Source: Xanthomonas sp.
Lineage (GTDB): Bacteria > Pseudomonadota > Gammaproteobacteria > Xanthomonadales > Xanthomonadaceae
Direction of reading: 5' to 3'
Assembly: GCF_017163755.1 (NCBI RefSeq)
Contig: NZ_JAFIWC010000019.1
Span: 45,298-109,297 of the forward strand
Length of the DNA stretch: 64,000 nt
The translations under genes were made by a program, and so were the position numbers. Position 1 is the stretch's first letter. Every line of letters begins with the position of its first letter. The notes under the pieces were generated by a model. It saw only the letters and a program-made list of their open reading frames with translations, ran no database searches and was not told the DNA's origin. This document shows positions 27,786 through 37,370 of this stretch, one piece after another.

Positions 27786-28328
27786 ATGAATTCCCGTCTC
27801 GAAAAGATCTACAAGGAAGAAGTGGTACCGGCTCTGATGAAGAAGTTCGGTTACACCAATCCGATGGAAGTGCCGAAGCTGGTCAAGGTCACGCTGAACA
27901 TGGGCGTGGGCGAGGCGGCAACGAACAAGAAGATCCTGGAAAACGCCGTCGCCGACATGGCCAAGGTCTCCGGCCAGAAGCCGGTGGTCACCAAGTCGCG
28001 CGTGTCGGTGGCGTCGTTCAAGATCCGCGATGGCTGGCCGATCGGCTGCAAGACCACGCTGCGTCGCGCCAAGATGTACGAGTTCCTGGACCGCCTGATC
28101 AACATCTCGCTCCCGCGCGTGCGCGACTTCCGCGGTGTGTCCGGCCGTTCGTTCGACGGTCGCGGCAACTTCAACATGGGCGTGAAGGAACAGATCATCT
28201 TCCCGGAAATCGACTTCGACGCCGTCGATGCGATCCGCGGCATGGATATCGCCATCACCACCACCGCCAAGACCGACGCCGAAGCCAAGGCGCTGCTCGA
28301 GGCGTTCAAGTTCCCGTTCCGTAACTGA
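27786..28328 (+). CDS. rplE: 50S ribosomal protein L5
   Basis: L5 binds 5S rRNA and contacts P-site tRNA and the 30S head. The 180-residue product has [35 protein letters not shown], and the C-terminal [25 protein letters not shown] repeat-bearing spacer of 105 bases then separates it from rpsN, which is unusual because rplE and rpsN are normally almost adjacent. Confidence 0.98.
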   Translation: MNSRLEKIYKEEVVPALMKKFGYTNPMEVPKLVKVTLNMGVGEAATNKKILENAVADMAKVSGQKPVVTKSRVSVASFKIRDGWPIGCKTTLRRAKMYEFLDRLINISLPRVRDFRGVSGRSFDGRGNFNMGVKEQIIFPEIDFDAVDAIRGMDIAITTTAKTDAEAKALLEAFKFPFRN

Positions 28329-28333
28329 TAGTC

Positions 28334-28421
28334 GGGATTCGGGATCCGGAAGTCGGGGTTGGAAGAGCGCTGCTCTCCAATCCCGTTTCCCGCCGATCCC
28401 CAATCCCCAATCCCGAATCCC
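28334..28421. repeat. Paired heptamer repeat between rplE and rpsN
   Basis: The left arm (28334-28361) is four units near GGGATTC; the right arm (28378-28421) has five to six units near CAATCCC. A central GGAAGAGC/GCTCTCC hairpin joins them. The final CCCG runs directly into the GAGGA ribosome site of rpsN. Confidence 0.85.
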
Positions 28422-28433
28422 GAGGATTTACAG

Positions 28434-28739
28434 ATGGCAAAGACCTCCATGGTCAACCGCGACATCAAGCGCAAGAAGCTGGCGAAGAAGTTCGCCGACA
28501 AGCGCGATGCGCTGAAGAAGATCATCGCCGCCGACAGCTCGTCCTACGACGAGAAGGCCGACGCGGTGGTCAAGCTGCAGAAGCTGCCGCGCGATTCGTC
28601 GCCGAGCCGCCAGCGCACCCGTTGCGAACTGTCCGGCCGTCCGCGTGGCGTGTACCGCAAGTTCGGCCTCGGCCGCAACATGCTGCGCAAGGCGACGATG
28701 AACGGCGACGTGCCGGGCCTGCGCAAGGCCAGCTGGTAA
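28434..28739 (+). CDS. rpsN: 30S ribosomal protein S14
   Basis: S14 is a late-assembling head protein. The 101-residue product is the long zinc-free form; the CXXC pairs of the short form are absent. It has [24 protein letters not shown] near residues 63-84. The ATG at 28434 is fixed by [16 protein letters not shown] homology and by GAGGA at 28422-28426, which sits against the heptamer repeat. Confidence 0.97.
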   Translation: MAKTSMVNRDIKRKKLAKKFADKRDALKKIIAADSSSYDEKADAVVKLQKLPRDSSPSRQRTRCELSGRPRGVYRKFGLGRNMLRKATMNGDVPGLRKASW

Positions 28740-28813
28740 GCGAGCCTCGCCGCTCCGGGTCCTCTTCGGGGCCGGGGCAGGGCGGTTCCACGCCAGTTCG
28801 TTGTTCAGACATC

Positions 28814-28848
28814 GAGTCCGACGCAAGTCGGACTCTTTGTCGTATAAT
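28814..28848 (+). promoter_or_regulatory. GCAA hairpin plus TATAAT before rpsH
   Basis: GAGTCCGAC (28814-28822) and GTCGGACTC (28827-28835) form a perfect 9-bp stem with a GCAA loop, followed by TTTGT. Eight bases later comes a consensus TATAAT (28843-28848). No -35 was found at the right spacing, since the hairpin occupies that position. The pair could be an attenuator followed by an internal promoter inside the spc operon. Confidence 0.45.
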
Positions 28849-28988
28849 CCCGCTCCTTGCCTGCGCCAAGGCGAGGCGGGCCGCGACAAGGACCTGGCCT
28901 TCCAGGACAAGATCCCCGCGTCATACCACTGCTTCACATCACAAGATTTTCGCGAAAGCGGATATCGGTGCACTCAAAGGTAAACACT

Positions 28989-29387
28989 ATGAGCATGACT
29001 GATCCCATCGCCGACCTGCTGGTCCGCATCAAGAATGCGGCCGCGGTTGGCAAGCCGACGGTGAAAATGCCGTCCTCCAAGATCAAGGTATCGATCGCAG
29101 AAGTGCTGAAGGCCGAAGGCTACATCAGCGACCTGCGCGTCAATCCGATCGAGAACAACAAGTCCGAACTGGAAATCGTGCTGAAGTATTTCGAGGGCCG
29201 CCCGGTCATCGATACGCTCAAGCGCGTGTCGCGTTCGGGCCTGCGCCAGTATCGCGGTAAGGCCGAGCTGCCGAAGGTTCTCGGCGGCCTGGGCGTTGCC
29301 ATCATTTCCACGTCCAAGGGCATCATGACCGATGCGCAGGCCCGTCAGGCCGGCGTCGGTGGCGAAGTCCTGTGCTTCGTGGCCTAA
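28989..29387 (+). CDS. rpsH: 30S ribosomal protein S8
   Basis: S8 binds the 16S central domain and in E. coli represses the spc operon by binding near rplE. The 132-residue product starts [17 protein letters not shown] and ends with the conserved [19 protein letters not shown] 249-base spacer with a hairpin and a -10-like box separates it from rpsN, which is longer than usual. Confidence 0.98.
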   Translation: MSMTDPIADLLVRIKNAAAVGKPTVKMPSSKIKVSIAEVLKAEGYISDLRVNPIENNKSELEIVLKYFEGRPVIDTLKRVSRSGLRQYRGKAELPKVLGGLGVAIISTSKGIMTDAQARQAGVGGEVLCFVA

Positions 29388-29403
29388 GGGAAGGAGCAAG
29401 TAA

Positions 29404-29931
29404 ATGTCCCGCGTAGCCAAGAAGCCGATCTCCCTCCCGAAGGGCGTCGAACTGAATGTCCAGCCCGAGCTGGTGAGCGTCAAGGGCCCGAAGGGCACCC
29501 TGACCCTGCCGAAGCCGGCTGGCGTCGAAATCAAGCAGGAAAACGGTGTCGCCACGCTGTCGGCCAACGACCCGTCGCAGATCGCCATCACCGGCACCGT
29601 CCGCGCGATCCTGGCCAACATGGTGCAGGGCGTGTCCGAAGGCTTCGAGCGCAAGCTCGAGCTGGTCGGCGTCGGCTACCGCGCCACGATGCAGGGCAAG
29701 GATCTGAGCCTGGCGCTCGGTTTCTCGCACCCGGTCGTGTTCAAGGCGCCGGAAGGCATCACCCTGGCCACCCCGACTCAGACCGAGATCGTGGTGCAGG
29801 GCGCCGACAAGCAGCGCGTCGGCGAAGTCGCCGCCAAGATCCGTGGCTTCCGTCCGCCGGAGCCCTACAAGGGCAAGGGTGTGAAGTACGCCGGTGAAGT
29901 CATCATTCGCAAGGAAGCCAAGAAGGCGTAA
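29404..29931 (+). CDS. rplF: 50S ribosomal protein L6
   Basis: L6 lies near the sarcin-ricin loop and supports factor binding. The 175-residue product has two tandem L6 folds, with [23 protein letters not shown] in the middle and the signature [24 protein letters not shown] segment near the end. It follows rpsH by 16 bases with AAGGAG upstream. Confidence 0.98.
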   Translation: MSRVAKKPISLPKGVELNVQPELVSVKGPKGTLTLPKPAGVEIKQENGVATLSANDPSQIAITGTVRAILANMVQGVSEGFERKLELVGVGYRATMQGKDLSLALGFSHPVVFKAPEGITLATPTQTEIVVQGADKQRVGEVAAKIRGFRPPEPYKGKGVKYAGEVIIRKEAKKA

Positions 29932-30022
29932 GGCAGGCTCCTGTGCCAGGAGCCCGGCCGTCCATGGCCGGACTCTTCGATGCAAAAGCCTGTTTTCCTT
30001 CAGCTTCCGTAGGACACATATC

Positions 30023-30382
30023 ATGACCATCAACAAGAACATCGCCCGCCTGCGCCGCGCCAAGTCGACCCGTGCGCACATCCGCGAACTCGGCGTCGCC
30101 CGCCTGTCGGTGCTGCGCACCGGCCAGCACCTGTACGCACAGGTCTTCACCGCCGACGGTTCCAAGGTGATCGCCGCGGCGAACACCTTGCAGGCCGACG
30201 TCAAGGACGGCCTGAAGAGCGGCAAGAACAGCGAGGCCGCCGTCAAGGTGGGCAAGCTGATCGCCGAGCGGGCCAAGGCCGCGGGCATCGAGAAGGTCGC
30301 CTTCGACCGCTCGGGCTACCGCTACCACGGCCGCATCAAGGCGCTGGCCGATGCCGCGCGCGAAGGCGGCCTGAAGTTCTGA
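30023..30382 (+). CDS. rplR: 50S ribosomal protein L18
   Basis: L18 binds 5S rRNA with L5 and L25. The 119-residue product starts at the ATG at 30023 ([20 protein letters not shown]), with an Arg-rich N-terminus and [26 protein letters not shown] at the end. A 91-base gap from rplF includes CTCCTG/CAGGAG pairing near 29938-29952. Confidence 0.97.
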   Translation: MTINKNIARLRRAKSTRAHIRELGVARLSVLRTGQHLYAQVFTADGSKVIAAANTLQADVKDGLKSGKNSEAAVKVGKLIAERAKAAGIEKVAFDRSGYRYHGRIKALADAAREGGLKF

Positions 30383-30539
30383 TCCTTGCGGGCGCGGCGT
30401 CCACGCCGCACCCGACCTGCCGATGCGGGCCGCATCGGACCTTGGCGCGCCTTGTGCGCGCGTCCGGGGAACACGGTTCCAGTCAACAACTACAAGCGGC
30501 ATGCAAGCCGTAAATCTTTCAACTACCAAGGAATACACA

Positions 30540-31085
30540 ATGGCTGAAGAACAGCGTGCACCGCGGGGTCGTGATCGCGACCGCAACCGCGAAGAGAAAG
30601 TCGACGACGGCATGATCGAGAAGCTGGTCGCGGTCAACCGCGTCAGCAAGACGGTCAAGGGCGGTCGCCAGTTCACCTTCACCGCGCTGACCGTGGTCGG
30701 CGACGGCAACGGCAAGATCGGCTTCGGTTACGGCAAGGCGCGCGAAGTGCCGGTCGCGATCCAGAAGTCGATGGAGTATGCGCGCAAGGGCATGCTCAAC
30801 ATCGATTTGAACAACGGCACCCTGTGGCACCCGGTGAAGTCCGGCCACGGCGCGGCGCGCGTGTTCATGATGCCGGCGTCGGAAGGTACCGGCGTCATCG
30901 CCGGCGGCGCCATGCGCGCCGTGCTCGAAGCGGTCGGGGTCAAGAACGTGCTGGCCAAGGCGGTCGGTTCGCGCAACCCGATCAACCTGGTGCGCGCCAC
31001 CCTGCGCGGCCTGGAAGACATGCAGTCGCCGTCGCGGATCGCGGCCAAGCGCGGCAAGAAGGTGGAGGAACTCAACCATGGCTAA
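30540..31085 (+). CDS. rpsE: 30S ribosomal protein S5
   Basis: S5 lies at the mRNA entry channel and affects decoding accuracy. The 181-residue product (E. coli 167) has the S5 signature [27 protein letters not shown] and the C-terminal ALGLIRAT-like ATLRGLEDM. Its N-terminus carries an Arg-Asp-rich stretch ([12 protein letters not shown]). The gap from rplR is 157 bases, longer than usual. rpmD overlaps its last eight bases. Confidence 0.97.
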   Translation: MAEEQRAPRGRDRDRNREEKVDDGMIEKLVAVNRVSKTVKGGRQFTFTALTVVGDGNGKIGFGYGKAREVPVAIQKSMEYARKGMLNIDLNNGTLWHPVKSGHGAARVFMMPASEGTGVIAGGAMRAVLEAVGVKNVLAKAVGSRNPINLVRATLRGLEDMQSPSRIAAKRGKKVEELNHG

Positions 31086-31269
31086 TGAGTCCAACAAGAC
31101 GGTGAAGGTGCGCCTGGTGCGCGGCCTTCGTGGTACCCAGTCGCGTCACCGCCTGTCGGTGCGTGCGCTGGGCCTGAACAAGCTCAACGATGTGCGTGAA
31201 CTGAAGGACAGCCCGCAGGTGCGCGGCCTGATCAACAAGGTTCAGTACCTCGTCCAGGTTGAGGAGTAA
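31078..31269 (+). CDS. rpmD: 50S ribosomal protein L30
   Basis: L30 is a small 50S protein near 5S rRNA. The 63-residue product has [29 protein letters not shown], a typical L30 core. Its ATG (31078) lies inside rpsE and overlaps it by eight bases, implying coupled translation. Confidence 0.97.
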   Translation: MANESNKTVKVRLVRGLRGTQSRHRLSVRALGLNKLNDVRELKDSPQVRGLINKVQYLVQVEE

Positions 31270-31275
31270 TCGACC

Positions 31276-31719
31276 ATGACTTTGCATCTGAATGATCTGA
31301 AGCCCGCCGACGGCGCGCGTACCGAGCGCACCCGCGTCGGCCGCGGCATCGGTTCGGGCCTGGGCAAGACCTGCGGCCGCGGCCACAAGGGTTCGTTCGC
31401 GCGCAAGGGCGGCGGCAAGATCAAGGCCGGCTTCGAAGGCGGCCAGACCCCCATGCAGCGTCGTCTGCCGAAGGTCGGCTTCCGTTCCAAGATCGCCAAG
31501 GACACCGCCGAAGTGCTGTCCTACCAGCTCGACAACCTGCCGGAAGGCGAGATCGACTTCGCCGCGCTGCGCGCCGCCAAGCTGGTGCCGAGCATCGCCA
31601 AGCGGGCCAAGATCGTCCTCAAGGGCGAGCTGACCAAGAAGTTCGTGCTCAAGGGCATCGCGGCCACCGCCGGTGCCAAGGCGGCAATCGAGGCTGCCGG
31701 CGGCAGCGTGCAGGAGTAA
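31276..31719 (+). CDS. rplO: 50S ribosomal protein L15
   Basis: L15 is a late-assembly 50S protein with a long N-terminal extension into rRNA. The 147-residue product starts [20 protein letters not shown] and has [18 protein letters not shown] and [15 protein letters not shown]. It precedes secY by seven bases, as usual. Confidence 0.98.
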   Translation: MTLHLNDLKPADGARTERTRVGRGIGSGLGKTCGRGHKGSFARKGGGKIKAGFEGGQTPMQRRLPKVGFRSKIAKDTAEVLSYQLDNLPEGEIDFAALRAAKLVPSIAKRAKIVLKGELTKKFVLKGIAATAGAKAAIEAAGGSVQE

Positions 31720-31726
31720 CACGCAG

Positions 31727-33097
31727 ATGGCGCAGGCTGGCATGGGTAACCTCGGCGGCGGGCTCGGCAAGTTCACTGAACTTCGCCAGCGCCTGCTGTT
31801 CGTTCTCGGCGCGTTGATCGTCTACCGCATCGGCTGCTTCGTGCCGGTGCCGGGCGTCAATCCCGAAGCCATGCTTGCGCTGATGCAGGCGCAGGGCGGC
31901 GGCATCGTGGACATGTTCAACATGTTCTCGGGCGGCGCCCTGCACCGTTTCAGCATCTTCGCGCTGAACGTGATGCCGTACATCTCGGCATCGATCGTGA
32001 TCCAGTTGGCCACGCACATCTTCCCGTCGTTGAAGGCGATGCAGAAGGAAGGCGAATCGGGCCGACGCAAGATCACCCAGTATTCGCGCATCGGCGCCGT
32101 GCTGCTGGCGGTGGTGCAGGGCGGCAGCATCGCGCTGGCGCTGCAGAACCAGACCGCGCCGGGCGGCGCGCCGGTCGTCTACGCGCCGGGCATGGGCTTC
32201 GTGCTCACCGCGGTGATCGCGCTGACCGCCGGTACCATCTTCCTGATGTGGGTCGGCGAGCAGGTCACCGAGCGCGGCATCGGCAACGGCGTGTCGCTGA
32301 TCATCTTCGCCGGCATCGTCGCCGGCCTGCCGGCGGCGACGATCCAGACCGTCGAGGCCTATCGCGACGGCAACATGAGCTTCATCTCGCTGCTGCTGAT
32401 CGCGCTGACCATCCTCGCCTTCACCCTGTTCGTGGTGTTCGTCGAGCGCGGGCAGAGGCGGATCACGGTCAACTACGCGCGACGCCAGGGCGGCCGCAAC
32501 GCGTACATGAACCAGACCTCGTTCCTGCCGCTGAAGCTCAACATGGCCGGCGTGATCCCGCCGATCTTCGCTTCCAGCATCCTCGCCTTCCCGGCGACGC
32601 TGTCGATGTGGTCGGGCCAGGCGGCGTCCAACAGCCCGGTCGGCGGCGCGCTGCAGCGTATCGCCAACGCGCTGGGGCCGGGCGAGCCGGTGCACATGAT
32701 CGTGTTCGCGGCGCTGATCATCGGTTTCGCGTTCTTCTACACGGCGCTGGTGTTCAACTCGCAGGAGACGGCCGACAACCTGAAGAAGTCGGGCGCGCTG
32801 ATCCCGGGCATCCGTCCCGGCAAGGCCACCGCCGACTACGTCGACGGCGTGCTGACCCGGCTGACCGCCGCCGGCTCGCTGTACTTGGTGATCGTGTGCC
32901 TGTTGCCGGAGATCATGCGCGCGCAGCTCGGCACCTCGTTCCACTTCGGTGGCACCTCGCTGCTGATCGCGGTCGTGGTGGTGATGGACTTCATCGCGCA
33001 GATCCAGGCGCACCTGATGTCGCACCAGTACGAAAGCCTGTTGAAGAAGGCCAACCTCAAGGGTGGCTCGCGCGGCGGCGGTTTCGCCCGCGGTTGA
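31727..33097 (+). CDS. secY: Preprotein translocase subunit SecY
   Basis: SecY forms the protein-conducting channel of the inner membrane with SecE and SecG. The 456-residue product has ten predicted membrane segments, beginning with [14 protein letters not shown] (about 25-40). It has the cytoplasmic loop motif [23 protein letters not shown] (about 220-245) and the C-terminal [15 protein letters not shown]. The ATG at 31727 is set by [12 protein letters not shown]. rpmJ, which often follows secY in gammaproteobacteria, is absent here. Confidence 0.98.
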   Translation: MAQAGMGNLGGGLGKFTELRQRLLFVLGALIVYRIGCFVPVPGVNPEAMLALMQAQGGGIVDMFNMFSGGALHRFSIFALNVMPYISASIVIQLATHIFPSLKAMQKEGESGRRKITQYSRIGAVLLAVVQGGSIALALQNQTAPGGAPVVYAPGMGFVLTAVIALTAGTIFLMWVGEQVTERGIGNGVSLIIFAGIVAGLPAATIQTVEAYRDGNMSFISLLLIALTILAFTLFVVFVERGQRRITVNYARRQGGRNAYMNQTSFLPLKLNMAGVIPPIFASSILAFPATLSMWSGQAASNSPVGGALQRIANALGPGEPVHMIVFAALIIGFAFFYTALVFNSQETADNLKKSGALIPGIRPGKATADYVDGVLTRLTAAGSLYLVIVCLLPEIMRAQLGTSFHFGGTSLLIAVVVVMDFIAQIQAHLMSHQYESLLKKANLKGGSRGGGFARG

Positions 33098-33437
33098 TTG
33101 CTATAATTTGACTTCCTTCCGCGAAGGCGCCCCGGTTCCCGGCGCAGCCTTCCGACTTGAAGGGCGGCCCATGCAGCGGTCTCGTGCGTGGGTGAGACGT
33201 GGTGGTCCTGCGCTGGAGTAGCGCGGGCGGCGGAGGCGCCTCATGGCCCGAGCCAACGACGTCCGGCGCCGGAGCATGGGCACACTCCCCATGCCGGGTC
33301 CGGTGGAACCGAAAGGTTCCACGGGCTTCCATGTAACCCGAGACCTTGCTACACTTACAAGTTCACTTTTTGATCCATCCTGCCGGATGGCGCCTCGTGT
33401 GCGCCGTCGGGCCATCACTCAGTTGGAGAACCGCGTC
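33098..33437 (+). promoter_or_regulatory. Alpha operon promoter and leader region
   Basis: This 340-base gap holds no gene. TGCTATAAT (33099-33107) just after the secY stop and TGCTACACT (33347-33355) are two extended -10 candidates; the second has TTCCAT 17 bases upstream. Between them is a perfect 8-bp stem with a GAAA tetraloop (33303-33310 with 33315-33322). The last 65 bases contain CATCC/GGATG and GGCGC/GCGCC pairs where S4 would bind if the E. coli-type alpha-operon pseudoknot exists; this is not established. Confidence 0.5.
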
Positions 33438-33794
33438 ATGGCGCGTATTGCAGGCGTCAACCTGCCAGCCCAGAAGCACGTCTGGGTCGGGTTGCAAAGC
33501 ATTTTCGGCATCGGCCGTACCCGTTCGAAGAAGGTCTGCGAAGCCGCAGGCGTGACTTCGTCCACCAAGATCCGTGACCTGTCCGAGCCGGAAATCGAGC
33601 GCCTGCGCCTCGAAGTCGGCAAGTACATCGTCGAAGGCGACCTGCGTCGCGAAGTGGGCATCGCCATCAAGCGGCTGATGGACCTGGGCTGCTACCGCGG
33701 CCTGCGTCATCGTCGCGGCCTGCCGCTGCGTGGTCAGCGCACCCGCACCAACGCCCGCACCCGCAAGGGCCCGCGCAAGGCGATCAGGAAGTAA
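33438..33794 (+). CDS. rpsM: 30S ribosomal protein S13
   Basis: S13 contacts P-site tRNA and forms bridges to L5. The 118-residue product starts [30 protein letters not shown] and has the C-terminal [22 protein letters not shown] tail that reaches the P site. TTGGAGAA precedes the ATG. It heads the alpha operon after a long leader. Confidence 0.98.
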   Translation: MARIAGVNLPAQKHVWVGLQSIFGIGRTRSKKVCEAAGVTSSTKIRDLSEPEIERLRLEVGKYIVEGDLRREVGIAIKRLMDLGCYRGLRHRRGLPLRGQRTRTNARTRKGPRKAIRK

Positions 33795-33803
33795 GGGACA
33801 GAC

Positions 33804-34196
33804 ATGGCTAAGCCCGCAGCAGCAAAGACCAAGAAGAAGATCAAGCGCGTCGTCACCGACGGCGTCGCCCACGTCCACGCTTCGTTCAACAACACCATCG
33901 TGACCATCACCGACCGTCAGGGCAATGCGTTGTCCTGGGCGACCTCCGGTGGCGCCGGTTTCCGCGGTTCGCGCAAGTCCACGCCGTTCGCGGCGCAGGT
34001 TGCCGCCGAGAAGGCCGGGCGCGCTGCGCTCGACTACGGCGTGAAGTCGCTGGAAGTGCGCATCAAAGGCCCGGGTCCGGGTCGCGAGTCCGCCGTCCGT
34101 TCGTTGAACAACGTCGGATACAAGATCACCAACATCATCGACGTGACGCCAATCCCGCACAACGGTTGCCGTCCGCCGAAGAAGCGTCGCGTCTAA
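33804..34196 (+). CDS. rpsK: 30S ribosomal protein S11
   Basis: S11 is a platform protein next to the Shine-Dalgarno helix. The 130-residue product has [36 protein letters not shown] and the C-terminal [18 protein letters not shown]. This asparagine-glycine site is the one isomerised in E. coli S11. It lies nine bases after rpsM. Confidence 0.98.
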   Translation: MAKPAAAKTKKKIKRVVTDGVAHVHASFNNTIVTITDRQGNALSWATSGGAGFRGSRKSTPFAAQVAAEKAGRAALDYGVKSLEVRIKGPGPGRESAVRSLNNVGYKITNIIDVTPIPHNGCRPPKKRRV

Positions 34197-34210
34197 AGGA
34201 GCGATAAGAA

Positions 34211-34840
34211 ATGGCTCGTTATATCGGTCCTACCTGTAAGCTCGCGCGCCGCGAAGGCGCCGACCTTTCCCTCAAGAGCCCGGCGCGTGCGCTGGATTCC
34301 AAGTGCAAGCTGGAGCAGAAGCCCGGCCAGCACGGCGCGACCGCCCGCAAGGGCAAGCTGTCCGACTACGCCACCCAGCTGCGCGAAAAGCAGAAGGTCA
34401 AGCGTATCTACGGCCTGCTGGAGCGTCAGTTCCGCAACTACTACAAGAAGGCCTCGACCAAGAAGGGCAACACCGGCGAGAACCTGCTGCAGCTGCTGGA
34501 AACCCGCCTGGACAACGTCGTCTACCGCATGGGCTTCGCCGTCACCCGCCCGGCCGCGCGCCAGCTGGTGTCGCACCGTGGCGTGCTGGTCAACGGCAAG
34601 TCGGTGAACCTGGCTTCGTACCAGGTCAAGGCCGGCGACGCGATCGCGCTTTCGGAGAAGGCACAGAAGCAGCTTCGCGTGCAGGAAGCGCTGACCGTCG
34701 CCGAAACGCACGACCTCAACCCGTCGTGGGTGGAAGTCGATTCGAAGAAGTTCAGCGGCGTGTTCAAGGCCGTGCCGGACCGTGCCGACCTGCCTGCTGA
34801 CATCAACGAAGCGCTGATCGTCGAGTTGTATTCGAAGTAA
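34211..34840 (+). CDS. rpsD: 30S ribosomal protein S4
   Basis: S4 is a primary 16S-binding assembly protein, an accuracy determinant, and in E. coli the repressor of this operon. The 209-residue product starts [20 protein letters not shown] and has the S4 RNA-binding domain (about 98-160, [29 protein letters not shown]). It ends [24 protein letters not shown] precedes the ATG. Confidence 0.98.
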   Translation: MARYIGPTCKLARREGADLSLKSPARALDSKCKLEQKPGQHGATARKGKLSDYATQLREKQKVKRIYGLLERQFRNYYKKASTKKGNTGENLLQLLETRLDNVVYRMGFAVTRPAARQLVSHRGVLVNGKSVNLASYQVKAGDAIALSEKAQKQLRVQEALTVAETHDLNPSWVEVDSKKFSGVFKAVPDRADLPADINEALIVELYSK

Positions 34841-34850
34841 TCACATTGGA

Positions 34851-34872
34851 GAGCCTCCGGCAACGGAGGCTC
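34851..34872 (+). promoter_or_regulatory. GCAA hairpin between rpsD and rpoA
   Basis: GAGCCTCCG (34851-34859) and CGGAGGCTC (34864-34872) form a perfect 9-bp stem with a GCAA tetraloop, 11 bases after the rpsD stop. It ends just before CAGGAG, the rpoA ribosome site. No T-run follows. A role in processing or in setting rpoA translation apart from S4 is plausible. Confidence 0.55.
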
Positions 34873-34890
34873 GTCAGGAGAACCCGCAAC

Positions 34891-35889
34891 ATGACGGTTA
34901 CCGCCAACCAGGTTCTGCGCCCCCGTGGGCCGCAGATCGAACGCCTTACCGACAACCGCGCCAAGGTCGTAATCGAGCCCTTGGAGCGTGGTTACGGGCA
35001 TACGCTGGGCAATGCCCTGCGTCGGGTGCTGCTGTCCTCGATTCCCGGCTTCGCCATCACCGAGGTCGAGATCGACGGCGTGCTGCACGAGTACACCACG
35101 GTCGAGGGGCTGCAGGAGGACGTGCTGGAAGTCCTGCTCAACCTCAAGGACGTGGCCATCCGCATGCATACCGGTGACAGCGCCACGCTGTCGCTGTCCA
35201 AGCAGGGTCCGGGCACGGTCACTGCCGCCGACATCAAGACCGACCACAACGTCGAGATCCTCAACAACGACCACGTGATCTGCCACCTGACCAAGGATAC
35301 GGCGATCAACATGCGTCTGAAGATCGAGCGCGGTTTCGGCTACCAGCCGGCTGCCGCGCGCCGCCGTCCGGACGAAGAAACCCGCACCATCGGCCGCCTG
35401 GTCCTGGATGCGTCGTTCTCGCCGGTGCGCCGCGTCGCCTACGCCGTGGAATCGGCGCGCGTCGAGCAGCGTACCGACCTGGACAAGCTGGTCCTGGACA
35501 TCGAGACCAACGGCACCATCGACGCCGAGGAAGCCGTGCGCACCGCCGCCGACATCCTCAGCGACCAGCTGTCGGTGTTCGGCGACTTCACCCATCGCGA
35601 CCGTGGCGCGGCCAAGCCGGCCAGCAACGGCGTCGACCCGGTGCTATTGCGTCCGATCGACGACCTGGAACTGACCGTGCGTTCGGCCAACTGCCTGAAG
35701 GCCGAGAGCATCTACTACATCGGCGATCTGATCCAGAAGACCGAAGTGGAGCTGCTCAAGACCCCGAACCTGGGCAAGAAGTCGCTCACCGAGATCAAGG
35801 AAGTGCTGGCACAGCGCGGCCTGTCGCTCGGCATGAAGCTGGAGAACTGGCCGCCGGCCGGTGTCGCCCAGCACGGCATGCTCGGCTGA
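34891..35889 (+). CDS. rpoA: DNA-directed RNA polymerase subunit alpha
   Basis: Alpha dimerises to nucleate RNA polymerase assembly, and its C-terminal domain binds UP elements and activators. The 332-residue product has the N-terminal domain ([23 protein letters not shown], about 31-53) and the C-terminal domain (about 248-320) with [12 protein letters not shown], which includes the equivalents of the DNA-contacting R265 and N268. The ATG at 34891 has CAGGAG upstream. Confidence 0.99.
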   Translation: MTVTANQVLRPRGPQIERLTDNRAKVVIEPLERGYGHTLGNALRRVLLSSIPGFAITEVEIDGVLHEYTTVEGLQEDVLEVLLNLKDVAIRMHTGDSATLSLSKQGPGTVTAADIKTDHNVEILNNDHVICHLTKDTAINMRLKIERGFGYQPAAARRRPDEETRTIGRLVLDASFSPVRRVAYAVESARVEQRTDLDKLVLDIETNGTIDAEEAVRTAADILSDQLSVFGDFTHRDRGAAKPASNGVDPVLLRPIDDLELTVRSANCLKAESIYYIGDLIQKTEVELLKTPNLGKKSLTEIKEVLAQRGLSLGMKLENWPPAGVAQHGMLG

Positions 35890-35901
35890 TCGAAGCAGTA
35901 A

Positions 35902-35934
35902 CGGTAGCCCGCATGCCTGGCATGCGGGCTACCG
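35902..35934 (+). promoter_or_regulatory. 14-bp hairpin between rpoA and rplQ
   Basis: CGGTAGCCCGCATG (35902-35915) and CATGCGGGCTACCG (35921-35934) form a perfect 14-bp stem with loop CCTGG, 12 bases after the rpoA stop. There is no T-run. The rpoA-rplQ gap is 197 bases and also holds about 150 bases without any recognised signal before rplQ. Confidence 0.6.
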
Positions 35935-36086
35935 CGTTGTAGCGTCATCCGCATCGATGGGCCTGAACGCCCACGGTGCCGGTTGTCCAGGACGGGCGAC
36001 CAAGGGCCATCCGCAGTCCGTGCTTCAACGCCAGGAAGGCGACAGCGAATCTCAGTCGTTTCACCATTACTCCAGGAATCAACACC

Positions 36087-36473
36087 ATGCGCCACCAGAA
36101 ATCCGGACGCAAGTTCAACCGCACCAGCGCGCATCGCGAAGCGATGTTCCGCAACATGGCTGCGTCGTTGTTCAAGCACGAACTGATCAAGACCACGCTG
36201 CCGAAGGCGAAGGAGCTGCGTCGCGTCGCCGAGCCGCTGATCACCATTTCCAAGGTCGACGGCGTCGCCAACCGCCGCCTGGCGTTCTCGCGCCTGCGCG
36301 ACAAGGAAGCGGTGGGCAAGCTGTTCGTCGAGCTCGGCCCGCGCTACCAGTCGCGTCCCGGCGGCTACCTGCGCATCCTCAAGTGCGGCTTCCGCGCCGG
36401 CGACAACGCGCCGATGGCCTATGTCGAGCTGGTGGACCGCCCGACCGCGGTCGCCGAGGAAGTGGCCGAGTAA
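36087..36473 (+). CDS. rplQ: 50S ribosomal protein L17
   Basis: L17 lies near the exit tunnel. The 128-residue product starts [25 protein letters not shown] and has [18 protein letters not shown] and PGGYLRILK motifs. The ATG at 36087 is chosen by homology, with AGGA upstream. It closes the alpha operon and is followed by a strong terminator. Confidence 0.98.
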   Translation: MRHQKSGRKFNRTSAHREAMFRNMAASLFKHELIKTTLPKAKELRRVAEPLITISKVDGVANRRLAFSRLRDKEAVGKLFVELGPRYQSRPGGYLRILKCGFRAGDNAPMAYVELVDRPTAVAEEVAE

Positions 36474-36497
36474 TCCCGGCCGCAGCGCGACAAGCAG

Positions 36498-36523
36498 AAA
36501 GCCCGGCATGTCCGGGCTTTTTT
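36498..36523 (+). terminator. Intrinsic terminator of the alpha operon
   Basis: AAAGCCCGG (36498-36506) pairs with CCGGGCTTT (36512-36520) around CATGT, and a run of six T follows at once. This is a textbook Rho-independent terminator and the first clear one after the whole translation block. Confidence 0.92.
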
Positions 36524-36625
36524 GCGTCCGGACGATGGCGCTGCGGCATGCCGGCCCGCGCGGCACGTGGTGGCGAAGCGGGCGATGGCGGATAATGCCG
36601 CGATCGTTCATGTGAGCCCGTCCCG

Positions 36626-37138
36626 ATGAACCCGTTACGCTGGAGTTTCCGCGCGCAGTTCCTGCTCGGCTTCCTGGTCTGCGCCGCGCTGCTGGGCTAT
36701 GCGATCTACGTGCAGCTGCAGCTGGGCATCGAGCCCTGTCCGCTGTGCATCTTCCAGCGCATCGCGTTCGCCGCGCTGGGGTTGCTGTTCCTGGCCGGCG
36801 CCTTGCATGGCCCGGCGCGCAGCGGCGGGCGCAAGGCCTACGGCGTGCTGGCGTTCCTCGCGGCCGCGGTGGGGGCCGGCATCTCCGGCAAGCACGTGTC
36901 GGTGCAGCTGTTCCCCGATCCGATGGCTTCGTGCGGGCCGCCGCTGAGCTTCCTGCGCGAGACGCTGGGGCCGTTCGAGGCGATGCGCCGGGTGCTGACC
37001 GGCACCGGCGACTGCGGCAATATCGACTGGCGCTTCCTCGGCCTGTCGATGCCGATGTGGTGCCTGATCTGCTTCGTGCTGCTGGGCGCATTCGCGCTGT
37101 ACGCCGGCTTCAAGGCGCGGCGGCGTACGCTGATCTGA
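36626..37138 (+). CDS. dsbB: Disulfide bond formation protein B
   Basis: DsbB reoxidises periplasmic DsbA and passes electrons to quinone. The 170-residue inner-membrane protein has four predicted helices. The first cysteine pair is C38-P-L-C41 and the second pair is C103 and C130, all in the periplasmic loops as expected. It has its own unit after the rplQ terminator. dsbA is not in the window. Assignment is firm from the two cysteine pairs and length. Confidence 0.95.
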   Translation: MNPLRWSFRAQFLLGFLVCAALLGYAIYVQLQLGIEPCPLCIFQRIAFAALGLLFLAGALHGPARSGGRKAYGVLAFLAAAVGAGISGKHVSVQLFPDPMASCGPPLSFLRETLGPFEAMRRVLTGTGDCGNIDWRFLGLSMPMWCLICFVLLGAFALYAGFKARRRTLI

Positions 37139-37370
37139 TCCCGGCCGCTACCGCCCGGCGCCGGGCGCTGCAGACGCCCGTGCGTTGCCTGTGCAGCGCT
37201 CGGGCAGCCGGATTGGCCGACAAGACATCGCTTCGCGTCCGCCGCGGCCCGGGCGCGCACGCAGGCGTCGCTCCTACCTCTCCGAACGCCTGGCGGCCTC
37301 GCCCGGACCGATAAGGCTTTGCGCGGCGCGCCGCCTCTGCGAACATGGCAGGTTGTCAAGGAGCCCGCAC

